DNA of 41,579 nucleotides, from contig SHWZ01000021.1 of NCBI GenBank assembly GCA_009693575.1, positions 1 to 41,579 of the forward strand, read 5' to 3'. The notes below the pieces were generated by a model, which did not search any database, was not told the DNA's origin, and was given only the letters and a program-made list of their open reading frames with translations. The stretch's first letter is position 1, and each line of letters opens with the position of its first letter. Shown here piece by piece: positions 24,490 through 31,923 of this stretch. The stretch is from Flavobacteriaceae bacterium. Its GTDB lineage: Bacteria > Bacteroidota > Bacteroidia > UKL13-3. The position numbers and the translations under genes were made by a program.

Positions 24490-25009
24490 ATTTGTGTTCC
24501 GTCTGGTGATGGGTCTTTCCATCTTTGTGTTTGTGGCCGTGGTGGTGCTCAACCGCAAAATTATTCCACGCCCGGATAATGTGCCTGAGTGGATATACAA
24601 GCTGCCTACGCTCAATGCTTGCATCAATGCCATCTGTGCCTTGCTGCTGTTGGTATCGTTTTACTACATACGCCGCAAACGCATCGAAACCCATAAGAGG
24701 ATAAACATACTCACCTTCTTCCTTAGCTGCGTGTTTCTGGTGTCGTATATCACCTACCACTGGTTGGCCGAGGAAACCAGCTACCCCGCTGACAGTCCAC
24801 TAAGGTATCTCTACTACTGCATACTTATAAGTCACATTTTACTGTCGGCTGCGGTGCTTCCCATGGTACTCATGTCTTTCCACCGTGGCCTGCAAATGCA
24901 GGTGGCCAAGCACCGCAAGCTTGTCCGTTGGGCATTCCCCATCTGGCTTTATGTGTGTATCACCGGGGTAGTGGTTTACCTTATGATTTCGCCGTTTTAT
25001 ACGCATTAA
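24473..25009 (+). CDS. DUF420 membrane protein
   Basis: A 178-residue protein with five hydrophobic segments and the DUF420 pattern: LPTLNACINAICALLLL, then ETHKRINILTFFLSCVFLVSYITYH, and the terminal KHRKLVRWAFPIWLYVCITGVVVYLM. Conserved histidines in the helices (HKR, YHW, KHRK) suggest metal or haem contact. Some DUF420 proteins, as I recall YozB/CtaM in Firmicutes, help assemble haem-copper oxidases, and the context here agrees. Its start lies within the sco gene. It is the last gene of the oxidase operon, facing the convergent lptB. Confidence 0.85.
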   Translation: MLKNDKFVFRLVMGLSIFVFVAVVVLNRKIIPRPDNVPEWIYKLPTLNACINAICALLLLVSFYYIRRKRIETHKRINILTFFLSCVFLVSYITYHWLAEETSYPADSPLRYLYYCILISHILLSAAVLPMVLMSFHRGLQMQVAKHRKLVRWAFPIWLYVCITGVVVYLMISPFYTH

Positions 25010-25097
25010 GGGGGCTTGAAAAGAATTGAACAATTGGAACTGGAAATGTGTGCTTGAAATTCAAAGTCTGTTAGTGCACAGTCTAGGTTCTAATTGG

Positions 25098-25121
25098 GTT
25101 GTTGGTCGGGAGACCAACAAC
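25098..25121. repeat. GTTGTTGGTC hairpin element, copy 1
   Basis: A perfect 10-base stem, GTTGTTGGTC with GACCAACAAC, around a GGGA loop. The same 24-base element occurs at 35715-35738 in the opposite orientation, differing only at the last base. The position between convergent genes would fit a terminator, but there is no T-run. Confidence 0.7.
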
Positions 25122-25254
25122 GGCGGAGTGTGAAACTTTTGGCGGGACAACTGAAACCCAAAGGCAGCTTGACCGAAGCAGCAAGGCTATTTTTCATGTT
25201 GGTTTTACAGAGAATTGGGCTATAGAGAATGGTAAAGTGGTTTATAGTGCTTAA

Positions 25255-25407
25255 ATGTTGCTATTCTATTGTTGCTTCCTACTTGGACAAACCCTCACTA
25301 CTATTATTGGTGACCCCTCGGAGCTCGACATGCCTCCCGCTAATGTCATTGGTGAGCCTCCGTATGAAAGGGTTGTTGGTATTGGGGCTGCTAGCCCGGA
25401 TTTGTAA
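25255..25407 (+). CDS. Possible small protein or gene remnant
   Basis: ATG at 25255 opens a 50-codon frame with a hydrophobic start (MLLFYCCFLLGQTLTTIIGD) and a Pro/Glu-rich rest (ELDMPPANVIGEPPYERVVG), ending inside the hairpin repeat at 25405-25407. The composition looks more protein-like than chance, and a preceding in-frame stretch (about 25087-25254) is also open. I cannot assign it to a family. It may be a decayed lipoprotein or no gene at all. Confidence 0.2.
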   Translation: MLLFYCCFLLGQTLTTIIGDPSELDMPPANVIGEPPYERVVGIGAASPDL

Positions 25408-25448
25408 TCCGGACTAGGTGAGATTGGTTGGGATTGCAAATCCCAACC
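25391..25448. repeat. Pair of adjacent hairpins
   Basis: First hairpin: CTAGCCCGGATT (25391-25402) pairs at 11 of 12 positions with AATCCGGACTAG (25406-25417). Second: GGTTGGGATT (25426-25435) pairs perfectly with AATCCCAACC (25439-25448). The two share a GGATT/AATCC core and are separated by eight bases, suggesting one structured repeat unit. Confidence 0.75.
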
Positions 25449-25534
25449 AGCAGAATTGAGTTTAACAGTTGCCAATAATATGGGCAATGGCTTTCAATTA
25501 CCGAATTAACAAATCGCCAAATTAGCTGATCAGT

Positions 25535-26260
25535 TCAGCCTCGCAGTTCAAAGTTTTGGCCAAGGTAAATTTTCCTTACCAGTTCGTCGCTCGCAAGCTG
25601 CTCTGCCGTGCCTGAGCGTAGTATTTTCCCCTCTACCAGCAGGTAGGTGCGGTCGGTGATGGTGAGGGTTTCGTGGACATTGTGGTCGGTGATGAGTATA
25701 CCGATGTTCTTCTCCTTTAGCTTTGAAATAATAGCTTGAATATCTTCCACTGCTATGGGGTCAACACCCGCGAAGGGTTCATCGAGCAGTATAAAACTAG
25801 GGTTAACAGCAAGGGCACGAGCTATCTCCGTCCTTCGCCTTTCGCCACCACTTAGCACGTTGCCTTTGCTTTTCCGAACCTTCTCCAACCCAAATTCGTC
25901 AATTAATTCATCGGTGCGGTGTTGTTGGTCCACTTTGCTCTTGCCGGTCATTTCCATCACAGCCTTTATATTGTCTTCCACAGTGAGGCTACGAAACACC
26001 GAGGCTTCCTGCGGCAGATATCCAATACCTCGCTGCGATCGCTTGTACATAGGCATCCGAGTAATGTCTTCGTTGTCAAGAAATATCTTTCCGTTGTCGG
26101 GCCGTATCAAGCCCACTATCATGTAAAAGCTTGTAGTTTTCCCGGCTCCGTTTGGGCCAAGCAGGCCCACAATCTCGCCTTGGTTCACTTCAATGCTCAC
26201 CTGGTTCACCACCGTGCGTGATTTATATTTCTTAAGGAGGTTTTCGGAGCGTAAAATCAT
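25535..26260 (-). CDS. lptB: LPS export ABC transporter ATPase LptB
   Basis: LptB powers extraction of lipopolysaccharide from the inner membrane together with LptF and LptG. The 241-residue ATPase has Walker A GPNGAGKT (35-42), Q84 in YLPQEASVF, the signature LSGGE (136-140), Walker B ending in D160-E161, and the switch H193. The [17 protein letters not shown] and [13 protein letters not shown] segments are characteristic of LptB rather than LivF-type ATPases. Its ATG overlaps the preceding response regulator stop (ATGA), so translation is coupled. Partner genes are not in the window. Confidence 0.95.
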   Translation of the reverse strand: MILRSENLLKKYKSRTVVNQVSIEVNQGEIVGLLGPNGAGKTTSFYMIVGLIRPDNGKIFLDNEDITRMPMYKRSQRGIGYLPQEASVFRSLTVEDNIKAVMEMTGKSKVDQQHRTDELIDEFGLEKVRKSKGNVLSGGERRRTEIARALAVNPSFILLDEPFAGVDPIAVEDIQAIISKLKEKNIGILITDHNVHETLTITDRTYLLVEGKILRSGTAEQLASDELVRKIYLGQNFELRG

Positions 26261-26622
26261 TTGTTGCGTATAGCTGCAATCAGTTCGTCTATATCAGCAT
26301 TTTTAGAAACGAAAGCATGAACACCAGGAATGTTTTTATAAAGGTCTAAATAGGCGTCCGAGGTCTTATTCACCATCACCAGCAATCGGAAAGTGGCTTT
26401 CAGTTCCCTAAGCTTTGCTATGCTTGTGGCCACGTTATCGCCCAATAGATTCACGTCGAGAAGCAGTACTTCAAAAGGCTTGTTGTGCATACTCAAAGCA
26501 AGGCTTTCGTATGATGTGCCAGTACTTGATATTTCTATATCAGTATGTTTAGCTATCAACAGTTTCAGGCTGTGAGCGAATATTTCATTCTTGTCGGCTA
26601 CTAGTACCCTTGTTTTATGCAT
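26257..26622 (-). CDS. Single-domain response regulator
   Basis: A 121-residue receiver domain without an output domain. The phosphoacceptor is D56 in [11 protein letters not shown], and K107 is the conserved Lys. At the acidic pocket only D10 is present (VADKNEIF), where most receivers have two acids. Start ATG 26620-26622 gives a normal receiver N-terminus ([10 protein letters not shown]); the longer frame adds a hydrophobic lead unlike the family. It ends by overlapping lptB by four bases and follows a histidine kinase gene by 100 bases. It may act as a phosphorelay partner or modulate the kinase; targets are unknown. Confidence 0.85.
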   Translation of the reverse strand: MHKTRVLVADKNEIFAHSLKLLIAKHTDIEISSTGTSYESLALSMHNKPFEVLLLDVNLLGDNVATSIAKLRELKATFRLLVMVNKTSDAYLDLYKNIPGVHAFVSKNADIDELIAAIRNK

Positions 26623-26722
26623 GCTATTTTTGATCAGGGTAAAAAGGCTAAATGTAAGATTGAATAATACTGCATCCAGCAATTAAACTTGGGCAAAATT
26701 AAGCTCTGCGAAGGGAAGGGGT

Positions 26723-27472
26723 TTACGACTGTATATACATTGGTAATGTGAACCAAAATGAACTGCCTTTATCGCGTTCACTTTCAACACCCAACTTGCC
26801 TCGGTTGCGTTCCACGAACTCGTGGCTGAGCACCAGTCCAAGACCTGTGCCTTTCTCTCCTTCAGTGCCTATACAGCTAACTACTTTTTGGTCGCTGAAA
26901 AGTTTTGCTGCATATTCTGCTGGCATTCCTTTCCCGTTATCGTTCACCCTTATTTCCAGCATATTGCTATCAATAGCCTTGGCTGCTATACTCACCTTGC
27001 CGCCCTTACCAGTGAACTTTATTGCATTGTCTAAAAGGTTTCTCATCAGGGTTTGTACCATGTTCATATCAGCAGTTGCCAATAGGTTATCCTCACAGTT
27101 GTTCTCCAATGTTATCCCCTTTGCCCTTGCCTGAAAACACAGCAATCCGATACACTCATTAGCTAGCTCATGAATATTTACTATGGCTGGCGAATAATGA
27201 ATGAGTCCTTGCTGACTTCTACTCCATGTGAGGAGGTTGTCCAATAAACTTACTGTTTGACTGGCCGCATTGTACAACACATCCACCATTTCATCTCCGC
27301 GATTATTGGGGTCACGCATGAGATTTGCTAATTGCAAAATGTTCCCGATAGGACCTTTCACATCGTGAGCTACGATAGCAAAAAACTTATTACGGGTGGA
27401 AATAACTTTTTCCAGCTCTTTCTGGTATTCCTCAGGGTTTTTGTCAGTCATACTTGATTTGCGAATGGACAT
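26723..27472 (-). CDS. Soluble sensor histidine kinase
   Basis: A 249-residue kinase core with a short N-terminal coil and no membrane segment or sensor domain. The phosphorylated His is H36 in FFAIVAHDVKGPIGNI. The ATP-binding part shows the N box (NLLDNAIKF), the G1 box DNGKGM and the G2 box GTGLGLVLS. It should pair with the receiver encoded next on the same strand. Input must come from another protein or from a cytoplasmic signal. A TAATATTG box upstream is one mismatch from the -7 consensus. Location beside lptB hints at envelope control, by context only. Confidence 0.9.
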   Translation of the reverse strand: MSIRKSSMTDKNPEEYQKELEKVISTRNKFFAIVAHDVKGPIGNILQLANLMRDPNNRGDEMVDVLYNAASQTVSLLDNLLTWSRSQQGLIHYSPAIVNIHELANECIGLLCFQARAKGITLENNCEDNLLATADMNMVQTLMRNLLDNAIKFTGKGGKVSIAAKAIDSNMLEIRVNDNGKGMPAEYAAKLFSDQKVVSCIGTEGEKGTGLGLVLSHEFVERNRGKLGVESERDKGSSFWFTLPMYIQS

Positions 27473-27681
27473 ATATGGCTAATGCTTTTTGAGATTATGC
27501 GACAATATTAACACACAAGAATTAATACTGCATTAATTTTTTATTTCTATTCCGAAGCGATACAAATGAAGTAACCTTAACATTCAGGAAAATAAACGTG
27601 CTCATATTTGCACTTTCACATGAATGTTATTGTGTTAAAAAATTCTGGCCGTTGTTTGCGACATTCAATATTTCTAAAACT

Positions 27682-28326
27682 TTGCTATCCCTAAAAACAT
27701 TCACCTTTAATCCTTTTCAGGAGAACACTTACCTGCTCGCTGATGACAGCAGCAAAGAATGTATCTTGTTCGACCCCGGTTGTAGCAATAAAGCCGAAGA
27801 GCAAGAACTGAAAAACTATATCGAATCTGCTAGGCTAACACCAACACTTTTGGTAAACACGCATTGCCATATCGATCATATTTTGGGCAACTATTTTGTG
27901 GCCATCACATGGAATTTACCACTACACCTTCACCGCAACGAGCTGATGACCATGCAGCAAAGTAGCCTTTGGGGGCAGTCCATGGGCATGGATCCTGGCC
28001 CTCCGGTATCTCAACACATATACATTGATGAAGGAGACATCTTGCCTTTGGGTAAAGAGAAAATAGAAATGCTGTTCACGCCCGGACATTCCGTTGCTAG
28101 TCTTTCCTTCTATCACAAAAATCAACACCTATTGATAGCAGGTGATGTGCTTTTTAGAGAAAGCATAGGCCGCACAGACCTTCCTGGGGGCGACTTTGAA
28201 ACCCTGGTCCAGAGCATCCGCACTAAACTATACACATTACCTGACGAAACACACGTGTATCCTGGTCACGGGCCACATACCACCGTGGGCTTTGAGAAAC
28301 AGAATAACCCCTTTGTGAAAGGTTGA
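27682..28326 (+). CDS. Metallo-beta-lactamase-fold hydrolase (glyoxalase II-like)
   Basis: A 214-residue metal-dependent hydrolase of the glyoxalase II-like group, which cleaves thioesters or related substrates. The first metal motif is THCHIDH (H61, H63, D65, H66). Further ligands are in FTPGHSVAS, LLIAGDVLF and VYPGHG. I start at TTG 27682 because it gives the family N-terminus LSLKTFTFNPFQENTYLL. An upstream GTG at 27598 would add 28 residues of unlikely sequence. No ATG fits in frame. The exact substrate cannot be read from the sequence. The gene is alone and diverges from the histidine kinase. Confidence 0.85.
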   Translation: MLSLKTFTFNPFQENTYLLADDSSKECILFDPGCSNKAEEQELKNYIESARLTPTLLVNTHCHIDHILGNYFVAITWNLPLHLHRNELMTMQQSSLWGQSMGMDPGPPVSQHIYIDEGDILPLGKEKIEMLFTPGHSVASLSFYHKNQHLLIAGDVLFRESIGRTDLPGGDFETLVQSIRTKLYTLPDETHVYPGHGPHTTVGFEKQNNPFVKG

Positions 28327-28353
28327 TACTTCGTCAGAATACTCAAACCAATC

Positions 28354-28361
28354 TATCTTTG
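28354..28361 (+). promoter_or_regulatory. -7 box upstream of the HAD phosphatase
   Basis: TATCTTTG matches TAnnTTTG exactly, 85-107 bases upstream of the possible starts of the HAD gene. No TTG is present at normal -33 spacing, so this is tentative. Confidence 0.35.
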
Positions 28362-28468
28362 ATACCCAATCCAAAATCTCCTATTCCCAAGTAATACATT
28401 CTCAACTCTTATGTCCATTCATCTTAAAGAAAAATATTTCATCCAATGGCAAAAAACTAAGCCCGATA

Positions 28469-28834
28469 TTGCCTGACGGCATCAACAATTTTTTGATAGA
28501 TATTGACGGTACGGTGAGCGAAGACGTGCCCAACGAAGAGCCCGAACGCATGCTCACTTGTGCGGAAATACCTGGAGCAAAAGACCAAATAAACAAATGG
28601 TACGACGAAGGGCATATCATCTATTTCTTTACCTCACGACTGGAGGAGCACCGTGCCTATACCGAGCAGTGGCTGCATGAAAAAGACTTCAAATGGCAAG
28701 GCATCATCTTTGGCAAACCCCGTGGTGGCAACTACCACTGGATTGACGACCGCTCTGTGCGGGCTACCCGTTTCTTTGGTAAGTTTACCGAACTGGTAGA
28801 ACGCGATAAGAAAATTTGGGTGTTTGAGGAGTAG
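28469..28834 (+). CDS. Small HAD-superfamily phosphatase
   Basis: A HAD fold of 121 residues: catalytic DIDGT (FLIDIDGTVSED), Thr/Ser motif FFTSR, and the Lys/Asp end GKPRGGNYHWIDDRS. It has the short form seen in Bacteroides BT0820-like phosphatases. The only in-frame start is TTG at 28469, which seems late. If the run of six A at 28451-28456 had seven, ATG 28446 would give MAKKLSPILPDGINN and a more natural N-terminus. The start is therefore uncertain and a real or artefactual one-base loss is possible. The gene converges on glmM with five bases between the stops. Confidence 0.85.
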   Translation: MPDGINNFLIDIDGTVSEDVPNEEPERMLTCAEIPGAKDQINKWYDEGHIIYFFTSRLEEHRAYTEQWLHEKDFKWQGIIFGKPRGGNYHWIDDRSVRATRFFGKFTELVERDKKIWVFEE

Positions 28835-28839
28835 GCTTA

Positions 28840-30243
28840 TCACCCTTTCAGAATAGCCTTAATATCCGAAATAATCTTGTTGGCCAAGTGGTTGGCAGTG
28901 GCTTCACTTTCGCTTTCGGAGTATATGCGGATAATAGGTTCCGTGTTCGACTTACGTAAATGAACCCACTCTTTGTCGAACTCTATTTTTAGTCCGTCAA
29001 CCGTGTTCAGAGGCTGCTTTGCATACTTCTCCTTCATTCTCAGTAACAGGTTGTCAATATCTGTTTCGGGGCTTAGGTCTATCTTGTTTTTGCTTATGAA
29101 ATAGTTGGGGTAGCTGCTTCGCAAAATGCTGGGCAAGTTGCCAAACTTGGCCAAATGAGTAAGGAACAATGCAATGCCCACCAAGGCATCACGGCCATAG
29201 TGAAGCTCAGGGAAAATGACGCCGCCATTGCCTTCGCCACCAATGATAGCATTCACTTCCTTCATTTTGGTTACCACATTTACTTCGCCAACGGCAGCTG
29301 TGTGATAGGTACCACCATGTTTTTCGGTAACATCACGCAGGGCTCGTGTGCTGCTCAAGTTAGATACGGTGGTGGCTTTCTTGCGTTCGGCCTCGGGCAG
29401 GCTTTTCAGTATGTAATCTGCTACCGCCACCAAGGTATATTCTTCGCCAAAAAAAGAACCGTCTTCATTTATCAGAGCAAGTCTGTCCACATCAGGGTCT
29501 ACCACTATGCCCAAGTCACATTTGTGGTGCTTCACATCGGCAGCTACCGAGCCAAGGTTTTCCGGCAGCGGTTCTGGGTTGTGGGCAAATTTGCCTGTCG
29601 GTTCGCAGTTCACTTCCACCACTTCTTTCACGCCCAGTGCATACAAAAGTTTTGGCACAAACAGCCCGCCGGTAGAGTTCACTGCATCAACTAGTATTCG
29701 GTAGTTTTTTGCTTTAATGGCTTTCACATCCACCAAGGCCAAGGCCAGTATTTCGTCAATATGATGCTGCTCGTAGGATGATTTATGGACGATTTTTCCA
29801 AGCTTGTCCACCTCGGCAAACACAGTAGTTTGGGCTTCGGCAAGTCGCAGCACTTCTTCGCCTGCTTCACCCGAAATAAATTCACCATCACTGTTCAAGA
29901 GTTTCAAAGCATTCCATTGCTTAGGGTTGTGGCTGGCAGTCAGAATGATTCCGCCCGCAGCTTTTTCGCGAACAACCGCCATCTCCACGGTAGGTGTAGT
30001 GCTGAAGCCAAGGTCTATCACCTCAAAACCAAGCCCCACCAAGGTGCCGCACACAAGACTATTCACCATTTCACCACTCAGGCGGGCATCACGGCCCACC
30101 ACCATTTTTTTTGTATCTGAATGTTTTGAGATCCAGTCGCCAAAGGCCGAAGTGAATTTTACGATGTCAATAGGGGTAAGGCTGTCGCCGGGCTTGCCCC
30201 CAATGGTGCCGCGTATGCCCGAAATGGATTTTATTAAGCTCAT
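28840..30243 (-). CDS. glmM: Phosphoglucosamine mutase GlmM
   Basis: GlmM converts glucosamine-6-phosphate to glucosamine-1-phosphate on the way to UDP-GlcNAc for peptidoglycan and LPS. The 467-residue alpha-D-phosphohexomutase has the phosphoserine S104 in TASHNPKQWN, the metal loop DPDVDR (D249, D251, D253), the sugar loop GEGNGGVIF, and the C-terminal phosphate loop RKSNTEPIIRIYSES. It is the phylum's usual longer form rather than the 445-residue Escherichia type. A general phosphomannomutase is the main alternative, as both share these motifs. It appears to be a single-gene unit. Confidence 0.9.
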   Translation of the reverse strand: MSLIKSISGIRGTIGGKPGDSLTPIDIVKFTSAFGDWISKHSDTKKMVVGRDARLSGEMVNSLVCGTLVGLGFEVIDLGFSTTPTVEMAVVREKAAGGIILTASHNPKQWNALKLLNSDGEFISGEAGEEVLRLAEAQTTVFAEVDKLGKIVHKSSYEQHHIDEILALALVDVKAIKAKNYRILVDAVNSTGGLFVPKLLYALGVKEVVEVNCEPTGKFAHNPEPLPENLGSVAADVKHHKCDLGIVVDPDVDRLALINEDGSFFGEEYTLVAVADYILKSLPEAERKKATTVSNLSSTRALRDVTEKHGGTYHTAAVGEVNVVTKMKEVNAIIGGEGNGGVIFPELHYGRDALVGIALFLTHLAKFGNLPSILRSSYPNYFISKNKIDLSPETDIDNLLLRMKEKYAKQPLNTVDGLKIEFDKEWVHLRKSNTEPIIRIYSESESEATANHLANKIISDIKAILKG

Positions 30244-30678
30244 AAATTTGTTGCAAAGATGGGGTGGATAATCTAATAGTGTAGTCAGAAGCTGGAAGAA
30301 TGGAAGCCGGAAGAATTATCCACTATGCTGGATTTTATTTACCATCAGAGACTTATGAGTTAACCTGAGTTCGGGTTAAAGTTTCAGTACTATATCGCCC
30401 CTATCGGGGCTTTCGAGCTTGTGGTCTATTTTTTCTACCGATATGTCGTTCCTATCGGAACTTGATTGCCCCAGCGGGGCAAAATGTAGGTAGAAAAGGT
30501 GGAGTGTTGAATTGTAAAACCCCTTTAGGGGTGATATGTTTTAGACTGGAATAGGATATTCTTATCCCGAACTCAGGTTGTTAGGGAAGATGGGTTGCGG
30601 TTGACGAAAATGAAGGTTTCTGGTGCTGGTGGTTACATTTGCCAAAACAAAAAACGAATGGATTAATTTTTAATAAAC
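30244..30678. other. Intergenic region containing a MITE-like element
   Basis: No gene is visible apart from the possible beginning of the next one. Most of it is the structured element at 30362-30579, listed separately. Near 30290-30320 there is a degenerate repeat of the GAAGCTGGAAG type, similar to sequence at 33183-33215. Confidence 0.5.
30362..30579. mobile_element. MITE-like structured element
   Basis: Terminal inverted repeats AACCTGAGTTCGGG (30362-30375 and complement at 30566-30579) are perfect over 14 bases and match at 17 of 18. Inside are four short palindromes: GCCCC-TATC-GGGGC (30397-30410), GTTCC-TATC-GGAAC (30448-30461), GCCCC-AGC-GGGGC (30468-30480) and ACCCC-TTTA-GGGGT (30519-30532). 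TTTTCTACC (30431-30439) mirrors GGTAGAAAA (30489-30497). GTT flanks both ends and could be a 3-base target duplication. No transposase is present, so it is non-autonomous or an ordered repeat unit. Confidence 0.65.
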
Positions 30679-31551
30679 ATTGTTTCAGCAAAAAGTCAAG
30701 CGGACAAGGCAATCAACTCATTAAAAGGGATTCTGCTTGGAATCAATCTTGACGGTGTTGTAAATGAAAAAGAAGTAAACGAATTACACCATTGGGTTTT
30801 AGAACATAAGCAACTTATTAGCCGAAACCCGTTCATTGAATTCATGACATTGATAGAAAGTTCAATTTCTAATGAACTACCACAGAAAGAAGCAATTGAA
30901 GATTTATATTGGCTTTGCCAGAAGTATGAGAACGATAGCTACTATTACAATGGAGTGACATCAGACCTTCAAGTTCTCGAAGGACTTTGCCATGGAATAG
31001 TATCAGACGGGATTATTAATGATGATGAAATCAACGGCTTAAATCAATGGTTAAAAACCAACGAACATTTAAATAATTATTATCCTTATGATGAGGTTAG
31101 AAGTTTGATTCTAACAGTAGTTGCGGATCATAAAATTGATACTGAAGAAAGACAAATGTTAAAAGCTTATTTTAGTCAATTTGTGAAGCTTAATGATAAG
31201 ACTCTTGCGGAGGAATTACACAAGGAAGTTGGTGGGCAAATCATATCCGGACTTTGCACTAGTGAACCAAATGTTATTTTTGAAAACCGAAGCTTCTGCA
31301 TGACTGGCATCTTGCAAAGATGCAGTAGAACGGAATTAGAGACTAACATTAGAGGTTTGGGAGGGATTGTGGTTGATTCAGTGACTAAAAAGACTGATTA
31401 TCTAATCGTAGCAGACCATGGTAACCCCGCTTGGGCCTTTTCATGTTATGGCAGAAAGGTAGAGAAAACTCTCCAACTTAGAAAAATTGGGCACACTATC
31501 ATGTTAATTCATGAATATGATTTTGGCGACATAATTGATGATTTAATATAG
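30679..31551 (+). CDS. TerB-like and BRCT domain protein, 5' end unclear
   Basis: From ATG 30844 the frame encodes 235 residues, but coding sequence continues upstream. The segment LKGILLGINLDGVVNEKEVN (about 30721-30780) parallels LEGLCHGIVSDGIINDDEIN downstream, so two TerB-like helical halves are present. The open frame starts after a TAA at 30664-30666, with ATT 30679 as a possible start; ATG 30658 is cut off by that TAA. The C-terminus is a BRCT domain: FENRSFCMTGILQRCSRTEL, then GGIVVDSVTKKTDYLIV. BRCT domains bind phosphoproteins or DNA ends, and such short proteins often act in DNA repair or phage defence. The gene is visibly A/T-richer than neighbouring genes, consistent with transfer. 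Function unknown. Confidence 0.65.
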   Translation: MVSAKSQADKAINSLKGILLGINLDGVVNEKEVNELHHWVLEHKQLISRNPFIEFMTLIESSISNELPQKEAIEDLYWLCQKYENDSYYYNGVTSDLQVLEGLCHGIVSDGIINDDEINGLNQWLKTNEHLNNYYPYDEVRSLILTVVADHKIDTEERQMLKAYFSQFVKLNDKTLAEELHKEVGGQIISGLCTSEPNVIFENRSFCMTGILQRCSRTELETNIRGLGGIVVDSVTKKTDYLIVADHGNPAWAFSCYGRKVEKTLQLRKIGHTIMLIHEYDFGDIIDDLI

Positions 31552-31611
31552 AATAGTTATCACTACTAACAACCCTCAACTATACTCCATCCCCACAAAT
31601 AAAATAAAAAA

Positions 31612-31645
31612 TTTTGCAGGGTGAAGCCTACCATGTGTTATTTGC
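31612..31645 (+). promoter_or_regulatory. Promoter of acpP-fabF
   Basis: TTTTGC at 31612-31617 and TTATTTGC at 31638-31645, separated by 20 bases, resemble -33 and -7 elements, though the second departs from TAnnTTTG. A leader of about 25 bases, A/C-rich, would precede the acpP ATG. Confidence 0.4.
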
Positions 31646-31674
31646 ACCTTCAAAACTAAAACCAACAACAAAAA

Positions 31675-31911
31675 ATGTCAGACATTTCCTCACGCGTTAA
31701 AGCCATCATCGTAGACAAACTGGGTGTAGAAGAAGCCGAAGTGACCACAGAGGCCAGCTTCACCAACGACCTTGGTGCCGACTCACTCGACACGGTGGAG
31801 CTTATCATGGAATTTGAAAAAGAATTCAACATAGCCATACCCGACGACAAGGCCGAAAAAATCTCAACAGTGGGTCAAGCTATTGAGTACATCACCGAAA
31901 ACGCCAAATAA
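31675..31911 (+). CDS. acpP: Acyl carrier protein
   Basis: The carrier of growing fatty-acyl chains. The 78-residue acidic protein has the phosphopantetheine site S37 in [10 protein letters not shown]. Length and helix pattern are normal. It is followed after 12 bases by fabF, the standard arrangement, so both are transcribed together from the promoter-like sequence at 31612-31645. Confidence 0.98.
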   Translation: MSDISSRVKAIIVDKLGVEEAEVTTEASFTNDLGADSLDTVELIMEFEKEFNIAIPDDKAEKISTVGQAIEYITENAK

Positions 31912-31923
31912 CCAAGCATTTTC

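Larger units (their letters stand above)
25010..25534. other. Intergenic region with hairpin repeats and a small reading frame
   Basis: Between the convergent oxidase operon and lptB. It holds the hairpin at 25098-25121, a 50-codon ATG frame at 25255-25407, and a pair of hairpins at 25391-25448, each listed separately. The end (25516-25531) repeats the GCCAAATTAGCTGATC motif seen in other gaps. I recognise no other gene. Confidence 0.5.

Noticed and set aside
27598-27681. GTG start for the metallo-beta-lactamase-fold protein
   Set aside because: The extra 28 residues do not match the family, whose N-terminus begins at the TTG at 27682.
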